DNA of 64,000 nt from NCBI GenBank assembly GCA_000827495.1, contig KN817579.1, forward strand, positions 113,633 to 177,632. Direction: 5' to 3'. Numbering within the stretch: the first letter of the stretch is position 1; every line of letters begins with the position of its first letter. The notes under the pieces are model-generated. The model was given only the letters and a program-made list of their open reading frames with translations, searched no databases and was not told where the DNA came from. Shown in pieces: positions 1 to 12,753 of the stretch. The stretch comes from Hypholoma sublateritium FD-334 SS-4 (taxonomy: Eukaryota > Basidiomycota > Agaricomycetes > Agaricales > Strophariaceae). A program made the translations under genes and the position numbers.

Positions 1-142
1 CTAAGGCGAAAATCTGCCTTATAAGGCACTTAGAAGATTTGCGACACAGAGCGTGATTTCGAAAGCCGGCCGAGCTCGGCCGACATCACATCAGGCCAAG
101 AGTCCCACGACCTGAGTGTACCAGTCGATTTCACGGATTTCT

Positions 143-990
143 CCGGTGGACGCCCCTGGATTATTCTATTTTGAAACCCTGTTTCTCGTTGAAACCCAGG
201 GTTTCTACAATTATTTTTTGAATCCCTCGAGTGCAATATTTGTACTCTGTTTGTGCGTGAATCCCTGCCGAATTGATCCGAGTGTACTGCCGTACTTTCG
301 GCTCGGCCGTTCGTCTGGTCCCCGCCTTCCCTACGTACTTTGTACCCTTAGTCTAAGTCCCTTCCACAGGGCTCAAATTAGTATAGTAGCGATCTTATGT
401 ATTTATTCAATGATTTTAAAAAAATCTTCTGGGCATGTCTTCAACCACTGAACAGGTTTTTTATTCATTGCGGTGTTCAGGCGCGCGTCCGCACTGCATT
501 GCGGCTCATGCGTACGGAGTTACATCTATGGTCCCTGACATGTATGACAGAGCTTTAACAAAAGCTGTGCGTTTATTTTACGCAATATGAGAACAGACGA
601 GGTCTAGCATTTCTGCCTTGCAATGCTTTCAAGTTTCACGCGCCGCACTCATGACACAGGTTGTGGCCTGGCATACGCGCGTCGCGGTCAAGCGTGTACT
701 CGTTCTGAGTCTCTGAAAATTGCTTCTGGCTTTGATTCCGCCCCTCTGATGTGTATATTTTAACAAATTATGCCTGAGCGCGCTGCGAGCGGACAACGAG
801 CGCATCAAGAACGCACGACATTGGCCCACCACGCGCGTGAAGCGGACATTTAATTTGGTGTTCTGCCGACTCATTGCCGTCTCTTATTCACTTTCTTGAA
901 ACCTCTTAGCAACCTGGCTTCAAAATAAGAAATTTTGAAACCCCAAGAAACCGGGTTTCAAAATAGAATAATCCGACGGCGTCCCCCCGG
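143..990. mobile_element. Non-autonomous element with terminal inverted repeats (MITE-like)
   Basis: The 28 bases at 158-185 are repeated in inverted orientation at 947-974 with one mismatch (both contain GGATTATTCTATTTTGAAAC). Looser similarity continues outwards to about 143 and 990, so each terminal repeat is roughly 40 bp. No reading frame between the ends resembles a transposase, so it would have to move with a transposase encoded elsewhere. I could not see a convincing target-site duplication. Just inside the left end lies a second small palindrome (GAAACCC A GGGTTTC). Confidence 0.6.
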
Positions 991-2990
991 TCAGATGTAT
1001 GGAGCAAATCTGAGAAAAACTATTTTTATCAACACAAACGACCGCGGTACGGCGCTTTATTTCTACGAGGACATGTGGTTGACTTAGTTTCTCTTCCTTG
1101 GCAGTCCCGGGCCTTATCCTGGTATCTGCAGCATTTCTGCAGTGTCTATTTATATCAGCACATAAGAATGCGGAGTGGAGCTATTTTTGGACGATTCTTC
1201 CCAGGGGCCGTGGCTTTCTCTCAGTTTCTCTCTCGGCAGTTCTCATTCAGGCGGATGTTTTTAACATATCTGCAGAGTCTGTTCTTAGCAATGCAGAACA
1301 GCGCGTCGGAAGGGTTTAAAAGTTCTGTTCTTAGATAGTTTTGTTGAAGTAGCATGGATAGAAGCTGTGGCGGTTTAAGTCCATGATTAATCTATAAACT
1401 GACGGGCCCTTAAAGAGCGCTGTCAATTCTGAGTGCGTCATACCCTTCCTTGCTGTGATATGAGTAACAAGATGTTTGTGCAACAAGTCGTTAGTGGTGG
1501 CCCCACCCAGGCCCGCTGCCTAACGGACGCCGCGTCCGCCACACTCGAGTTAATCGCTGTCGCCGAGGTGAGGCACCAAATACACGTGCGTTTATTGGGT
1601 CTTCAAAGACCATACTCACCTGAATATTAGCAGGAAGACAAGGATAAAAATCTTGACTGTCTTACCAAAGACGCCGTCGCATTTGTTGCTGCGATATTGC
1701 GGTCGTATTTGGCATCGAAAAACCTACAACTATGGCCGTCGCCGGAGCTTCGTGATATTATTATTGACGTTACTATGTATGTATTCTATTTTGATTCCTA
1801 TGCATATTATCTTCATCGCTGATATCATTTTTTTGAAGGATGTTGCATTCCGCCACGCGATTTGTTGCTAGTGGAAACCAGACGCGCAGGTCGAAATTCC
1901 AGTTTGTGCGTCGCATCAAAATAGTATGGGACGCCCCGAAAATGAAAGCGTACCGTAAGCAGCTCGCGAGCGGTACGCTCATGGTTCAGGTGTGGACTCA
2001 ATTTTTATATCATATGTGGTCTTCGGAATTTATCGGCCGAATTTCTCAAGCTTAGTGCTGTAGACACGCACACGGCGACCGTCACGTTAATGGAGCTGCA
2101 TGAAAGCAACGCGATCGCCGAGAACGACAGTGGGGATTTGCAGGGCGAGTCTGGCAACTCTTCAAGTTCAAGAAATAAGGAGCGCATGGCTCCTGGGCCA
2201 CTTGCGGTGCCTACCAATAACAAATATATTAAAATGGCCCCCGAGATAGGGCTAATAGGTGAGATTTCGCGATATCAGGCTTCAGACAGTCTAAAATCAC
2301 TGAGGCCATACTAGACCCGGCGTATGACACATCTAATGCAGCTCCCGAAGGTATTTGGGCAGTGATTACATCTTGTACAGTAAGAGTACGGCTGACGGCA
2401 GAAATTTTTGACAGAAATATTCAACAGAACGTTATCTCGACAATGGTCGGTGATCAACATAACGTTCGTTAGTGGAAGCGCCGTGGCAATTGGAGGAGGT
2501 GACGCGCATGTTCATACGCACACTTAGCTGCGGTTACGATACCAAACTGATACTGAAACTCGGAGTTCGACTGGCTAGATATTTGCGCATATTTATCACA
2601 TCTGGCATTTTGTGATAGGGGTTCACATGTGGGCGGTATCCTTTTTTGAATCTATTCGAATTATATCACTGTCGTGCTATCCTCCATCCGATTAAGCACT
2701 TGTGACCCACCGCCGCTCGCGCCCGCTTGCGCCTAAATTCACCCGCTCTCATGGTCCTGCGCTGTTGCTCCTCTATAAAGATTCACAGAGACCGCAAGTT
2801 GCTGGATGCCTACACACGGAAATCTTTATTTGCGATCGCGTCTTTGGAGCTCGAAGAACGTGTCCACAACTTGAAAGTGTCCATGGTGAGGAAACATAAG
2901 ATCTTCGGCTAAGGCTCGGCATTGCCGCTGCGCTTATCCAACTCTCACACGGTTCGAAATTCAGGACAAATGACAATTCCCGCTGTCTGC
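991..2990. other. Intergenic stretch, nothing identified
   Basis: Only short, unrelated open frames occur here, none with a recognisable motif or a credible splice chain. The last few hundred bases should hold the promoter of the F-box gene that starts at 2995, but no clear TATA box was seen. Confidence 0.4.
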
Positions 2991-2994
2991 TATA

Positions 2995-4692
2995 ATGTCG
3001 TCCCTGTCCTTTCCAGAGAACCTACATGGCGCTCCATCCGACGAAGATCGGAAAGACTCCCGTCTCGCCGCAGAGCACGAAAGCAGAATTGGTGTACTCA
3101 ACGGGCAGATCGCCACGCTCGAGGCAGAAAAGGCGGCGCTGCTTCTGGCCCTCGCGCCGCTGAAACGCGACAACCCCCCGCTCCACCGCCTCCCGGACGA
3201 CGTTCTCCGCGCAATCTTCGTGGAATGTCTCGATTGCACACGAAATCCCACCATGGCACGCACCGACGCCCCCGTCCTCCTCACGCGCATATCCAGCTAC
3301 ACACGGCGCGTCGCGCTTGCCGCGCCTGAGCTCTGGGCTGCGCTCCATATCCCAATAATGACACCCTCAAGGAGGAGTGACGACGGGAGCACGGAGGTCA
3401 TGGCCGCACGCGTGCGCGGCGTCGAGGAGTGGCTGCTCCGGCGCGCGGCCAGCATGCCGCTGAGCATAACGGTACACGAGCCGTGGAGCGGCGACGACGA
3501 TCCGCCGGAAGCGGGCTTCAACAACCCTTTCACACACTGGGTCGTTACCGTCCTTCTGCGGTGCTGCGCGCGGTGGCGCGACGTGAGCTTCCTCCTTGTG
3601 TCGGTCTCCGCTGTGCACCGCATCGCGGCGCTGACCGCCGCCAACTGCCCTGTGCTTCGATCAGTGTCTCTGCACGGACGACGCGCCGGGTTCTCGCAGG
3701 GGGCGAAGGCCTGGAAGAACAGCCGTCTCTTCAGCGGACCCGCGCTCCAGAAGTTCAGCACTACGCTGATCGAGCGGGGCAACGGTACGCGTCTGTATAA
3801 TTTCGACATACGCTGGGCGAACATCACCCACCTCTGCCTGCGGGGCGTGTTCAAAGGCAGGCAGCACTCCAATGACACTCAATTCCACCAAGTCTCTACA
3901 ACTACCCTGCGGGCGATACTGCGCCAGGCAACGCGGCTCGTCAGCCTCGATACCGCGGTCGTATCGACGATCGACGCTGGCGGCGCCATCCCCCTCCCCT
4001 TCCTCACGGCTCTGACGGTGTCCGAGGAATACGACAAGGACTACCGCGGCGGGATACTCGAGCACATACGGGCGCCGCACCTGGAGACAGTGTCATACAC
4101 TATGCAATTGGAGCGCCCGATACCACCCCCGTCGCTGACTGCAGTCCTGACACACGCGACAGAGGTGCAGGAACTTTCCCTGTCCCTTTCGCACAAAGCG
4201 GACGCCGCACCGCACGCGTCTGTGTACAGGCCCATCCTCGCGCTCTGCCCGTGCCTGAAAGCACTGCACATCGGGGGATGGAGAAAGACCCTCGCACTCG
4301 ACCTGCTCAGCGATCTATCAGGGGACCTGGCTGCCGGTGGGACCCCGCTGTGCCCCGTGCTGGAACACTTCCGGTGTGACTCCACGCTGGTCGTCTCCCC
4401 CGCCGCATTGTACGCCTTTCTCCAAGGCCAGCGCGCCGACGGGACGAGGTGGAAGTCTGTTGCGCTGCACGTGTGCTTCCGCGACGCTGACGCCGTGCCC
4501 GACTACGCTGAGTTTTGGCGGCTGTCCGAGGCGCCTGGGGTCAGTCTGCGGCTCGCTACGCAGTATTCTGGTGCGAAGAGGTTAATCATGCGGCCGCTGG
4601 ACGAAGGTGCTGCATTCTTATGGGATAATTGGGAGCCAACGAGGTTGCCGCGTCCGTTACATGCTGGGTTCGACTGTGTCATGGATGTATAG
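2995..4692 (+). CDS. F-box protein with N-terminal coiled coil
   Basis: A single uninterrupted frame of 565 codons begins at the ATG at 2995. Residues about 25-60 (ESRIGVLNGQIATLEAEKAA) are heptad-like and predict a short coiled coil. They are followed at about residues 60-105 by an F-box core (PPLHRLPDDVLRAIFVECL) with the usual L-P-x-D/E and I-F-x-x-C/L pattern. The rest is a leucine-rich C-terminal half like the substrate-recognition part of agaricomycete F-box/LRR proteins. By family, the F-box binds Skp1 in an SCF ubiquitin ligase and the C-terminal part selects the target; the target is unknown. Intronless structure and this coiled-coil-plus-F-box layout are usual for the expanded basidiomycete family. 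It is complete and shows no sign of decay. Confidence 0.8.
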   Translation: MSSLSFPENLHGAPSDEDRKDSRLAAEHESRIGVLNGQIATLEAEKAALLLALAPLKRDNPPLHRLPDDVLRAIFVECLDCTRNPTMARTDAPVLLTRISSYTRRVALAAPELWAALHIPIMTPSRRSDDGSTEVMAARVRGVEEWLLRRAASMPLSITVHEPWSGDDDPPEAGFNNPFTHWVVTVLLRCCARWRDVSFLLVSVSAVHRIAALTAANCPVLRSVSLHGRRAGFSQGAKAWKNSRLFSGPALQKFSTTLIERGNGTRLYNFDIRWANITHLCLRGVFKGRQHSNDTQFHQVSTTTLRAILRQATRLVSLDTAVVSTIDAGGAIPLPFLTALTVSEEYDKDYRGGILEHIRAPHLETVSYTMQLERPIPPPSLTAVLTHATEVQELSLSLSHKADAAPHASVYRPILALCPCLKALHIGGWRKTLALDLLSDLSGDLAAGGTPLCPVLEHFRCDSTLVVSPAALYAFLQGQRADGTRWKSVALHVCFRDADAVPDYAEFWRLSEAPGVSLRLATQYSGAKRLIMRPLDEGAAFLWDNWEPTRLPRPLHAGFDCVMDV

Positions 4693-6232
4693 ACGATGGG
4701 GAGCAGTTTTCAATCCTGAATGGCGGAACTGGCTGCTGATCAACCCCGTATTTCATTGCACTTCCACGACGTCGGGCACCTTTCCCTCAGCTCCACGAGC
4801 GCGCTGCTGGATCGGTATTCAAGGAACCATGCGCGATTTCCAGTTCAGGGTCTAAGTTCACGCACGCGCCGGCTAAGTATATTATTCTTGACACGTACTT
4901 GAAAATCCTTGCAGGCTCGCAGTATGCAGGAGCATGAGCGTCAAAGACACAAAGCGCATCCAAAGCGCATCCTGCTAGATTCTGCGTAAAGCGACATAAT
5001 GTTGCTATCGTACGTCAACTACATCACCGAATCGAATAGGAGTCGGCACTCGGCCTCATGGGCAAGGAATTTCTGCAGATCCTGCCCTAGGTCTGGTGGA
5101 TTCCCTCGGCTGTGAACGGCAGCGACGGTATGCGCGGAAGTGTGACGTTGAACACGGCCGTTTGCTTGTGCAATATCGGGATTTGCTTTGGGGGCCACAC
5201 AGCAAAGATATGCACGTTTGAGAGTGGTGTGCAGAACATCTTCGAAAACAACACACCTGCAGTGAAACTGTGCTATGATCATCACAGAGTGCTTTCGTGT
5301 GAGTATTTTTTGCTGCGTCATGGCACTGATGGCAGCACATTCTTGGCGCACTTCCCCATACGAAACGCGAGCAAGGCCGTCGATTCTCTGCATTCTATCG
5401 ACCCATAGAAGCCCGGGGCAGCGGTAGTTCACGGCCTCACGCTAGTAGAGCTTTTGACATATCCTGCGGCTTCACTGGCTCATTTGCGACTTTTAACCAA
5501 TGAAAGGCGGCCGTGTACGCATCAAATCTAATAATATCTTACCAATATTGCTCAGGCACTTTCGTCAGCGCGAAGGGCATCATCGATGGCCAATGCTGAC
5601 ACCCGATGGGTGATCCGTTTAACAGAATCAACAGACGGTGTGCACACGGTGTGCATCGACCAGGGTTCGAAAGCAAATTATGCATCATGAACATGAGGTG
5701 AAACAAATACTTAGCACAGCCTGTATGAGAAATCCTCCCCATCATGTCAATCATTCTCACGAAAGCAACGTCAAGTAAATGACAAGGAAAGCGACTCCAG
5801 ATAACACCGAGAAAATGGATTCGGCGGATGGAAGGAACTACAAAGAAGATAGCGCTTGTAGGCGCACAAAATTCTACTTTGATTCATCCTTTTTTTCCTT
5901 CTTTGCCCACCCCCAAAAGAAAACCAGTACCACATAGCCATTGGGCAGTGTAAAAGGGATTGTCAGAGCGGAGGACAGAGATAAGCTCTGTTCGAATCAA
6001 TCTCGCACTCTCATGATCATCTCGAGATCAGGTAAAGGAAGTCGAGAGGAAATGATATTCCTTTTGGCCTTGGCGAGCTCATGAGGCGATCGTATGAGAG
6101 AGTACATCCTTTCGAAAGAAGAAATCACCAGTGGTGTGTCTCCCATGATGTCCAACAATAGCCCGCCACCTACAGCAGCGGATATAAAATGAGAAACCAA
6201 GCGAAGAGGGACACTACGTCCAACGTATCAAC
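4693..6232. other. Intergenic stretch, nothing identified
   Basis: Open frames on both strands around 5019-5432 overlap each other and have no family resemblance, so I do not call them. The promoter of the membrane protein gene should lie in the last 200 bases; TATA-like GGATATAAAATG is at about 6179-6190, 43-54 bases before its ATG. Confidence 0.4.
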
Positions 6233-7437
6233 ATGACGGCATACACCTACCAAGATATCATTGCCGCGCTATTCGTCGGAGCGCTCGGGACGGGGATGTA
6301 CCTTTGTACATTCGCGTACGCTCTGCGTTGGCTGCTATTCAGCGACCAAGGGTGGAAACGACGCGAGAAGATTAACTGGAAGATTCTTACGCCGACTTTC
6401 GCGATGTGCACGCTGACCTGTACGCACGTCGCGCTCGCGGCGGTCACCACGGTGGAGTGGGTGACTAATGTGATTAACCATGTTCCGCCGTCAAACAAAG
6501 TGCCGTGGACCCAGACGGTTATGGTGAGATACACCCCGTGCTGCTCTATATTTTTCCTGACTTTGTTCGTTCCAGTGCGGTTGCGCTAACTCTACCGTCC
6601 TCATCGCCGATGCGTATCTGGTAGGTGGTCCTAGTCAAGATAAGTAATAGTCTGTACGTTGACACCTCTCGCAGATCTACCGGTGCTGGATTCTTTTTTC
6701 ACGATCTGTGAAAACAATTATCTTCCCGTCGCTCCTCTGGATCGGCGGCGTTGTGTGTACTGTTATCCAGCTCTACTGGCAAGCCATCAAGGGCACCGAC
6801 AACACCAGCGCCTGGACGCCCGTGAATATGACCGTCGGCCCAGGGTCCGTTCTCACGCCATTTTGGGCATCGACGATTATCATCAACCTCTACACTACAG
6901 GTACATGCTTGATTTGATCTCTACTAGCACCTTGATATTCACGACGTGTACTGAAATGCACAGGCACAATCGTGTATCACATTTGGTGGGTGACGAAGGA
7001 GCAGCGCCAGATGCACGCCACCCCCGCTCACGACCTGCAATTTATCATCCGCGTGCTGCTCGACTCGGGCATGCTCTACCTCTTCATCACGGTCCCGCAC
7101 TTCGTCGCGTGGTGGATCCCCAACGGCTCCGGCGCGATACCCGTGCTTGCGAATTTTGTGGGTCTGTCCGCCTGTCGCGTGCTTACAAGCTCTGACACTT
7201 TCTGTCATGCAGAATCTGCCGGTCACGGGCAGCGCCTTCAACCTCATTAATATAAGAACATCGCAGCAGCGCACGATTGGTGACAGCGTACCGGCTGGGG
7301 ATGTGTCGGAGTTGCACTTCTCGTCTCGACCACCCATTGACCTCGAGAAATCCGTAGATGACCGTCAGCACATCAGAATCGACGGCTCTGAGTCGGAGAC
7401 AAGCAGCACCTTGGGAACCGCCGCCGCCGCAGCGTAG
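6233..7437 (+). CDS. Seven-helix integral membrane protein (orphan agaricomycete family)
   Basis: Five exons join in frame: 6233-6523, 6576-6620, 6675-6900, 6964-7157 and 7213-7437, giving 326 residues; all introns are 51-63 bases with GT..AG ends. Seven hydrophobic stretches can be read: YQDIIAALFVGALGTGMYL, FAMCTLTCTHVALAA, the exon 2/3 segment around STVLIADAYLIYRCW, IIFPSLLWIGGVVCTVIQLY, FWASTIIINLYTTG, MLYLFITVPHFVAWW and the segment leading to NLPVTGSAFNLINIRTS. This layout, including D-A-x-L-I-Y-R-C-W and the N-L-P-V-T-G-x-x-F-N-L-I block, matches a large family of uncharacterised membrane proteins in mushrooms. The last 70 residues are a polar, Ser/Asp-rich cytosolic tail ending in an alanine run. 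A receptor-like role is only a guess from topology. The gene appears intact. Confidence 0.8.
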
Positions 7438-10417
7438 GAGCGGCATTTCTCTTGGAATATTTATGTGCCATGAAACACTAATTATTGAACATACGACATC
7501 GTTTCCGATTTACCTACAACAAACTGTAGTCACTGGTCAGTAACTTTGTATATACTATATACACGTACAATTGAACAAAGTATCAACAAATAGCAAGAAA
7601 AGCAAGCTAATTAGACAGTAATATAAAGTCAATCGCATCTCCGAAAACAATACAACGGTGATCTTTGTAGCCCAGTATCCTAATCTTCAGCTAATCGCAT
7701 TTGACATCTGAGAATATCAGAAACAACCGTGCCCGGCGTGGTTCGATGCCAGCGTGGTCGAAGGGGTCAAGCTACAAGCATACCTTTAACGACCCGAAAC
7801 CAAACTCCCTGGCGGGTAAGGTAAGCGTGGCGGCGTTAGTAGGTTGCTTGCTTGGGATGCAGAAGGTAGCGGTAGCCGCACGTATGCAGCCTGGTCGCGG
7901 CGTGAAGCGAAGCGGACGCCGCTTCCAGTTAGATAACCTGGTATCCATCGTGCACTGGAGTCGCTAAAGGCTTGGAGGAAACCTTGACAAACGCACACCG
8001 CGAAGTACGCGGCAAAGCCGGGAAGTGCGGGACACGCGCTAGAAGGAGCATTGGAACCTTGAGCGCATTGGGTATCGATGGCCAGGAACGAATGAGCGCA
8101 AGTAGGTGCAGAGGAATGGATTGACGGCGCCTCGACGCATATAACGACACGCGGGCCCACGAATAGGCACACGAACGCGGAAAGAACCCGCATTGGACAG
8201 AGCGAGCGAGCGCCATGTTGATAGATGAGGCGTAGCTCGGTTATCAGACTACGAACGGTGATATATAGGGCGCCCAAGCTGTACGTCGTAAGCAGTATGA
8301 TCGAAGAGGAACGCGCATCGGCTGAGTATGAAGGCGGTCGCGAGGAAGGGGTTAACGAACACATCAAATGCGCGGGGAAGAGACGCGGCGATGGTAATGG
8401 CAGTTCACCCATTTCAGCGAAGACTGCAGGTTGTCGTGGGCGCCCAGATAATCTTTAATCAGGGCAATGTAAACGCGTCCAGGGGCCACAGCGTTCGGTG
8501 CTCACCGGGCCGCACGCGTAAACCAGTAGTCGGGCAGAGCGTTCATCGTACATACGCGGCTGCCTAATCCGCAAATCTTGACCTTGATGAGATCATAGAA
8601 AGGCTTGTAGGAACACCAGTGCCGAAAGTGAGAACACTAGGGACAGGCGGGATACAGGGAGGGAAATTGAGGTCGAGCGGAGCGGCGAGCGGGAGATGAG
8701 GTCGCTACGAGAAAGCGAAGTTGGTCAGTATGTGAATACGGTTGGGAAGGCGCACCGACGGGACGCACGGGAAGGTGAGGAGTGAAGCTTTGAAGCTTTA
8801 ACTATGTATACGATCGCCACAGCGTCGCTCGTGAAGCTTGGCTTCAAGCTGACGACAGCGCGTTAAGCCCTCAAGCTCAAGGCCTCAAGGCCCCATACAT
8901 CACTGGGCGCGGTTCCCGACGCATAGCCCATCGCTGTCAAGGATACGTCCTGAAAACGCGGGAACGGATGGTATAAGTCGAGCATAGTGTACATCTTGTA
9001 CTGGATGTGGATCGGCCGAGGCGTTGATGTCCTTGTCGAGCAGGAGGGAGCAGGCGTCGGAGTGGCACGGGGAAAGAGGAAAGAGGGCATACAGCGGTTC
9101 GGAAAGGTCTTCCAGAGGACGGGGAGCACGAACGTCACGGCTGAAAGAGGTCGGCACGAGTGAGTGGGTGAGGAGTATAGTGGTGGGTGGGGACGCACGG
9201 ATGAGAGTGGGACGAGGGTAGCGTCGACGTTTATCTGCTGGCTACGAGGGTATTCGTGTCGTGAGTGTTCCATGACGGTACCACGTAGCTAGATTCTACT
9301 AGGCATGCCGTGTCAGCACTTCAACCGGGTAAACGGAACAGAGAGGTGGGCTCACATTTCCCATCGCACGCGCCGCGTCGGCAGTCCCGGTGTTCCAGAA
9401 TACCTAGCTTCAGGTTGGGAAATGAACGACGGCGGCGCAGTAGCCGCACGCGAGACTGCGCGCATAGGAAGAGACCAATCCAATGTCAGACCCAACACGC
9501 CCGGGCGGCCAGGGGAAACCTCATCCGGGCGAGGGATAGCGGCGGGAACAACGTAGAATACTGGGGGCTGGGGAAAACGGTAGTGAGGAGAAACAGACGC
9601 TCGAAGACGAGGAGTACGGCGAAATAGAGGGTGCGGCGGCGGTGGTGGCAAGGTGGAGGTTATGATGACGAGAGTCGTCCCCACGTCAGTGATGTGGCGG
9701 TGCATGATGGCCGGCTGAGACCGTCCCGGAGCGCCGAGGCCGCAAGCGCTCCCAAGGCGCCCCTCGGAGCGATCCAGGAAATGGCGTCGTGCATACTCAA
9801 TCTGCCAGTGCTTGACCTAATTTCTTGCGTCTACGCTCTCCATTAAATTACTTGTACCAGCTGTGAGATGCAAAACTGGGAATCAACGTATCAAGCAATG
9901 TGTCTAGTGCTGCAATCCTCGAAAATAAACCAGCGCCTATCGCTTGGCTATCGTGTTATTACAGAAGATAATGTACAAATAACACGACAATCGCATAGCG
10001 AGAGATCATGGTGGCAAGCAGAAACGGTAATGACTAAATCTTCACTTTACTTGCGCTCATCACAGGGCAATCAGCGTTTTCAGAGTGCCTGAACGCAACA
10101 GATCTAGCCACCCGCGTGCGCCTACGGAAAGTCCCGAACGCGACATGATAGACCGTACCACATGCCTGTTTGGTGCACCGTCAACGTGGGCGTGGAACGC
10201 GCCGAAAGAGAATCTTTGGTAGGCACCGCGTATATCATGATTATCATCCGCGGGATGTGGCAGCCAAACTCGCGCTAAACGTGGCCAGTAGGTATATGCG
10301 GAAGAACTCCCGCGGGCAGAGCGATGGAAAAGAATTTATATTCGCACAAACCAATCAATGCATTTTATAAAATAAATGGACAGTAATCAGTAATATACCA
10401 TCGTATCCTGATACCCA
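7438..10417. other. GC-rich intergenic region with dispersed-repeat segments
   Basis: No gene was recognised. From about 8600 to 9700 the sequence is purine-skewed and GC-rich. A segment at about 9125-9212 recurs at about 13145-13245 and more weakly at 17990-18055. Around 8783-8890 AAGCTT-containing short repeats are dense (for example TTGAAGCTTTGAAGCTTTAA). The remainder shows nothing I can name. Confidence 0.4.
9125..9215. repeat. Dispersed GC-rich repeat, copy 1
   Basis: This segment shares the ordered blocks GAGTGAGTGGGTG, ATAGTGGTGG and GGGGACGCAC with the segment at 13145-13245. The spacing is nearly the same and a similar GGAGCACGA stretch lies upstream in both. It looks like an old duplicated non-coding repeat. 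Confidence 0.45.
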
Positions 10418-12753
10418 TCAGTTATTTCCAGCCGCAGACGTGCGACGAATATATCTGTACACCGCATCCCGCAGGTGGCGGCGAGGCGTGTACGTTAGAC
10501 AGATGCGTCTTATGCGCCGATTGATCACTGCAAGCAACTTGTCGGATCTGGGGCATGAATCAAGGATGGGAATAAGGAGTTCCAACACAAGGACCCGGTT
10601 CCACTCATGGATGTTGTCTGCTTCCCAGTTGCGATCACGTATGTACGGATTGATGTTGTCGTTGCCCGACCAAATATTGCGATCGAAGTTCTGTGCTGCC
10701 AATGATTTGGAAATTTTCAATGCAGTGTGGATGTATGGGTTTTCGCGAGAAACCCCAGGATTGATGTGCGAAAACCCAATCCCCTCGTTTATTGCACAAA
10801 TGGCCCCTAAATCCCAAACTGTCTCGTCCTCCAGCACCTTTGTAAGGTATTTGTGATGGCCTATTCCACTTGATGGTAAAATGTCGCCCAACATCTGGCT
10901 TAAAGCTTCAGAATCTTTCAACTGCAGATATTTGTTGAGCATTGTTTCAAAAAAAAGTCTGAACCGCATTGCGTATTTTATGTAGCTCTCTTGGTACTTG
11001 AGCACACTTGTGGCCGTGTTAATCGACAGAAGCTATTAAATTTATGCATTGTTATTTAGGAATAAAAAATAAGTAGGAGAAAATACCTTTCGCTTTAGCT
11101 GCAGATCCTTAAGAATCCTGACTAAACGCTTAAAATCACCTGTCCGCTCCAGGTGATCCCAAATCAGATGTAGCTCATGTACTTGCAGAGCTTCTGAAAT
11201 TTGATTTAACTTGAAATCATCAGTTTTTTTAAATTGTGGGTGTGAGGTGACGGCATTGTATATATAACGGAACTCCAGCATTGATTGATTCGGTTGAGGA
11301 TAGGAGTTATTATTTAACTCCGTTTGCGAACAGAGCCACTTGAATCCCTTGTCTACCAGTCGGGATGTGTATTGGTTCTTGTCAATGTGAAAATATCGAC
11401 TCCGCTTTGGGTCGGCAAGGAAATCACTCAGCGATGCATGGGAAATGTAGAAATGACCTTCGCCAAGGGTGTCAGTGACGGAAGCAAGCGACAAGAATAT
11501 TATATCCACATCTTCCTGATCGGCACCGAGGAATGCGGCTATATCCAATGACCGGCGTGTTTGTCCAATGTGAAAGAAGTAGTTCATCAAAATTGCCAGG
11601 ATATCTAACATGAGTTGGGTGTCTTGAACAGACGAGAGAATATGCATATACAATGCATCGATCTCCGCAAACGGAACATCGCTTGAGCGTGCTGCGCGGA
11701 TACCCAGAACTACGTCCAATTGTTGACGGGGAGAGACATTCAGGGCAGAAATATATTGGATGATGACGGAGGGGTAGATGAATTGACCGGAGGATTTTGC
11801 GATCAGCGTATCAATCACCGAGGAAGTTGGCCATGACGGTGGAATATGTTCCTTCAGTGGATGTGTTTCTTTGATGTATTGGAACGAATCAGTCAGGAAG
11901 AGGCGAATGTCGTCGCGAGTTGTGTAGCTGTTATCCAAAACCAACGAGTCCCACAAGTCGGCCAGTTCCGCGGAATCGAAGGAGAATCTGATGTCGGTCT
12001 CCGGCCGGCTGGAGACAAGGAAAATGAAGGGGAGTTTATGGACGCATAATGCACGCGCAATAGCACGTAGTACGCCCCGCCGCTGGCCTTGATCGTCGCA
12101 TTCATCCAGGCCGTCAATTAAAACAAGCCGGGGCGACGAACTGTGATATGCGAAGTATCCGGACTGTACGAGGTGTCTCAACGGCTCGACAATCAGCAAG
12201 TCAATTTGGGCGTCGAGAGTTTTTTCGAAAATCATGGGATCGCGAACAATGGCAGCATGAAGAGCGGTAGACATCTCGGGTATCCTGGCTGAGATCTGGG
12301 ATGCTATAGTCGCAATGAGCGGGCCGGGGTGGTCTCGTGAACTGTCGGACCTAGAGAAAAAGAAGCTGGCGAGGAGAATGTCGAGCGCGGCGCACTTCTC
12401 AGCAATGGATTGGAGGATTGCTGATTTCCCAGCGCCCGCGGGGCCATATAGCCATAAAATCAGAGCGTCTCTGTCGTCGGAACCAAAGATCCATTGCATG
12501 ATGTGCTCGAGGATGGCCTCGCGAGTTCCCGGGTGGCATTTTGGCGGATCGTAGCGTGCGCTTGAATTGTGCATTGCATTTGGGTTGGAAGCTTTAACGA
12601 GTATGTCTATTGGTTTATACCCTTCAGAGCTCCCACTCGATGCTTGCACCAGATAATCTCCTCACCGATTCCCATCTGGGTGGGTGATGTTGTAACAGCT
12701 GTGAAGATTCCGCCGTTTATGGTCACATCTTTCGAGTAGCTGAGAATTGACAT
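10418..12753 (-). CDS. NACHT-domain NTPase (fungal NLR-like), copy 1
   Basis: Three exons on the minus strand, 12753-12666, 12606-11087 and 11032-10418, join in frame to give 740 residues. The tiny first exon encodes a short leader with the motif DVTINGGIFTAV. Exon 2 begins with a conserved segment (ARYDPPKCHPGTREAILEHI). The NTPase follows: Walker A GPAGAGKSA, then FFFSRSDSSRDHPGPLIATI, then Walker B LVLIDGLDECDDQ and sensor-like FLVSSRPETDIRFSF. The C-terminal half is helical and has no WD40, ankyrin or TPR repeats that I can see. By family these are STAND ATPases used in fungal self/non-self recognition and programmed cell death; the specific role is inferred. It is a paralogue of the gene at 18770-21281, with the same two intron positions and phases. 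It appears intact. Confidence 0.85.

Noticed and set aside
5019..5432. Paired open frames on opposite strands near 5.2 kb
   Set aside because: Neither has a recognisable motif, intron signals or a counterpart elsewhere; chance overlap is likelier.
5660..5690. GGTTCGAA string resembling a tRNA internal promoter box
   Set aside because: No acceptor stem, anticodon arm or upstream A box can be folded around it.
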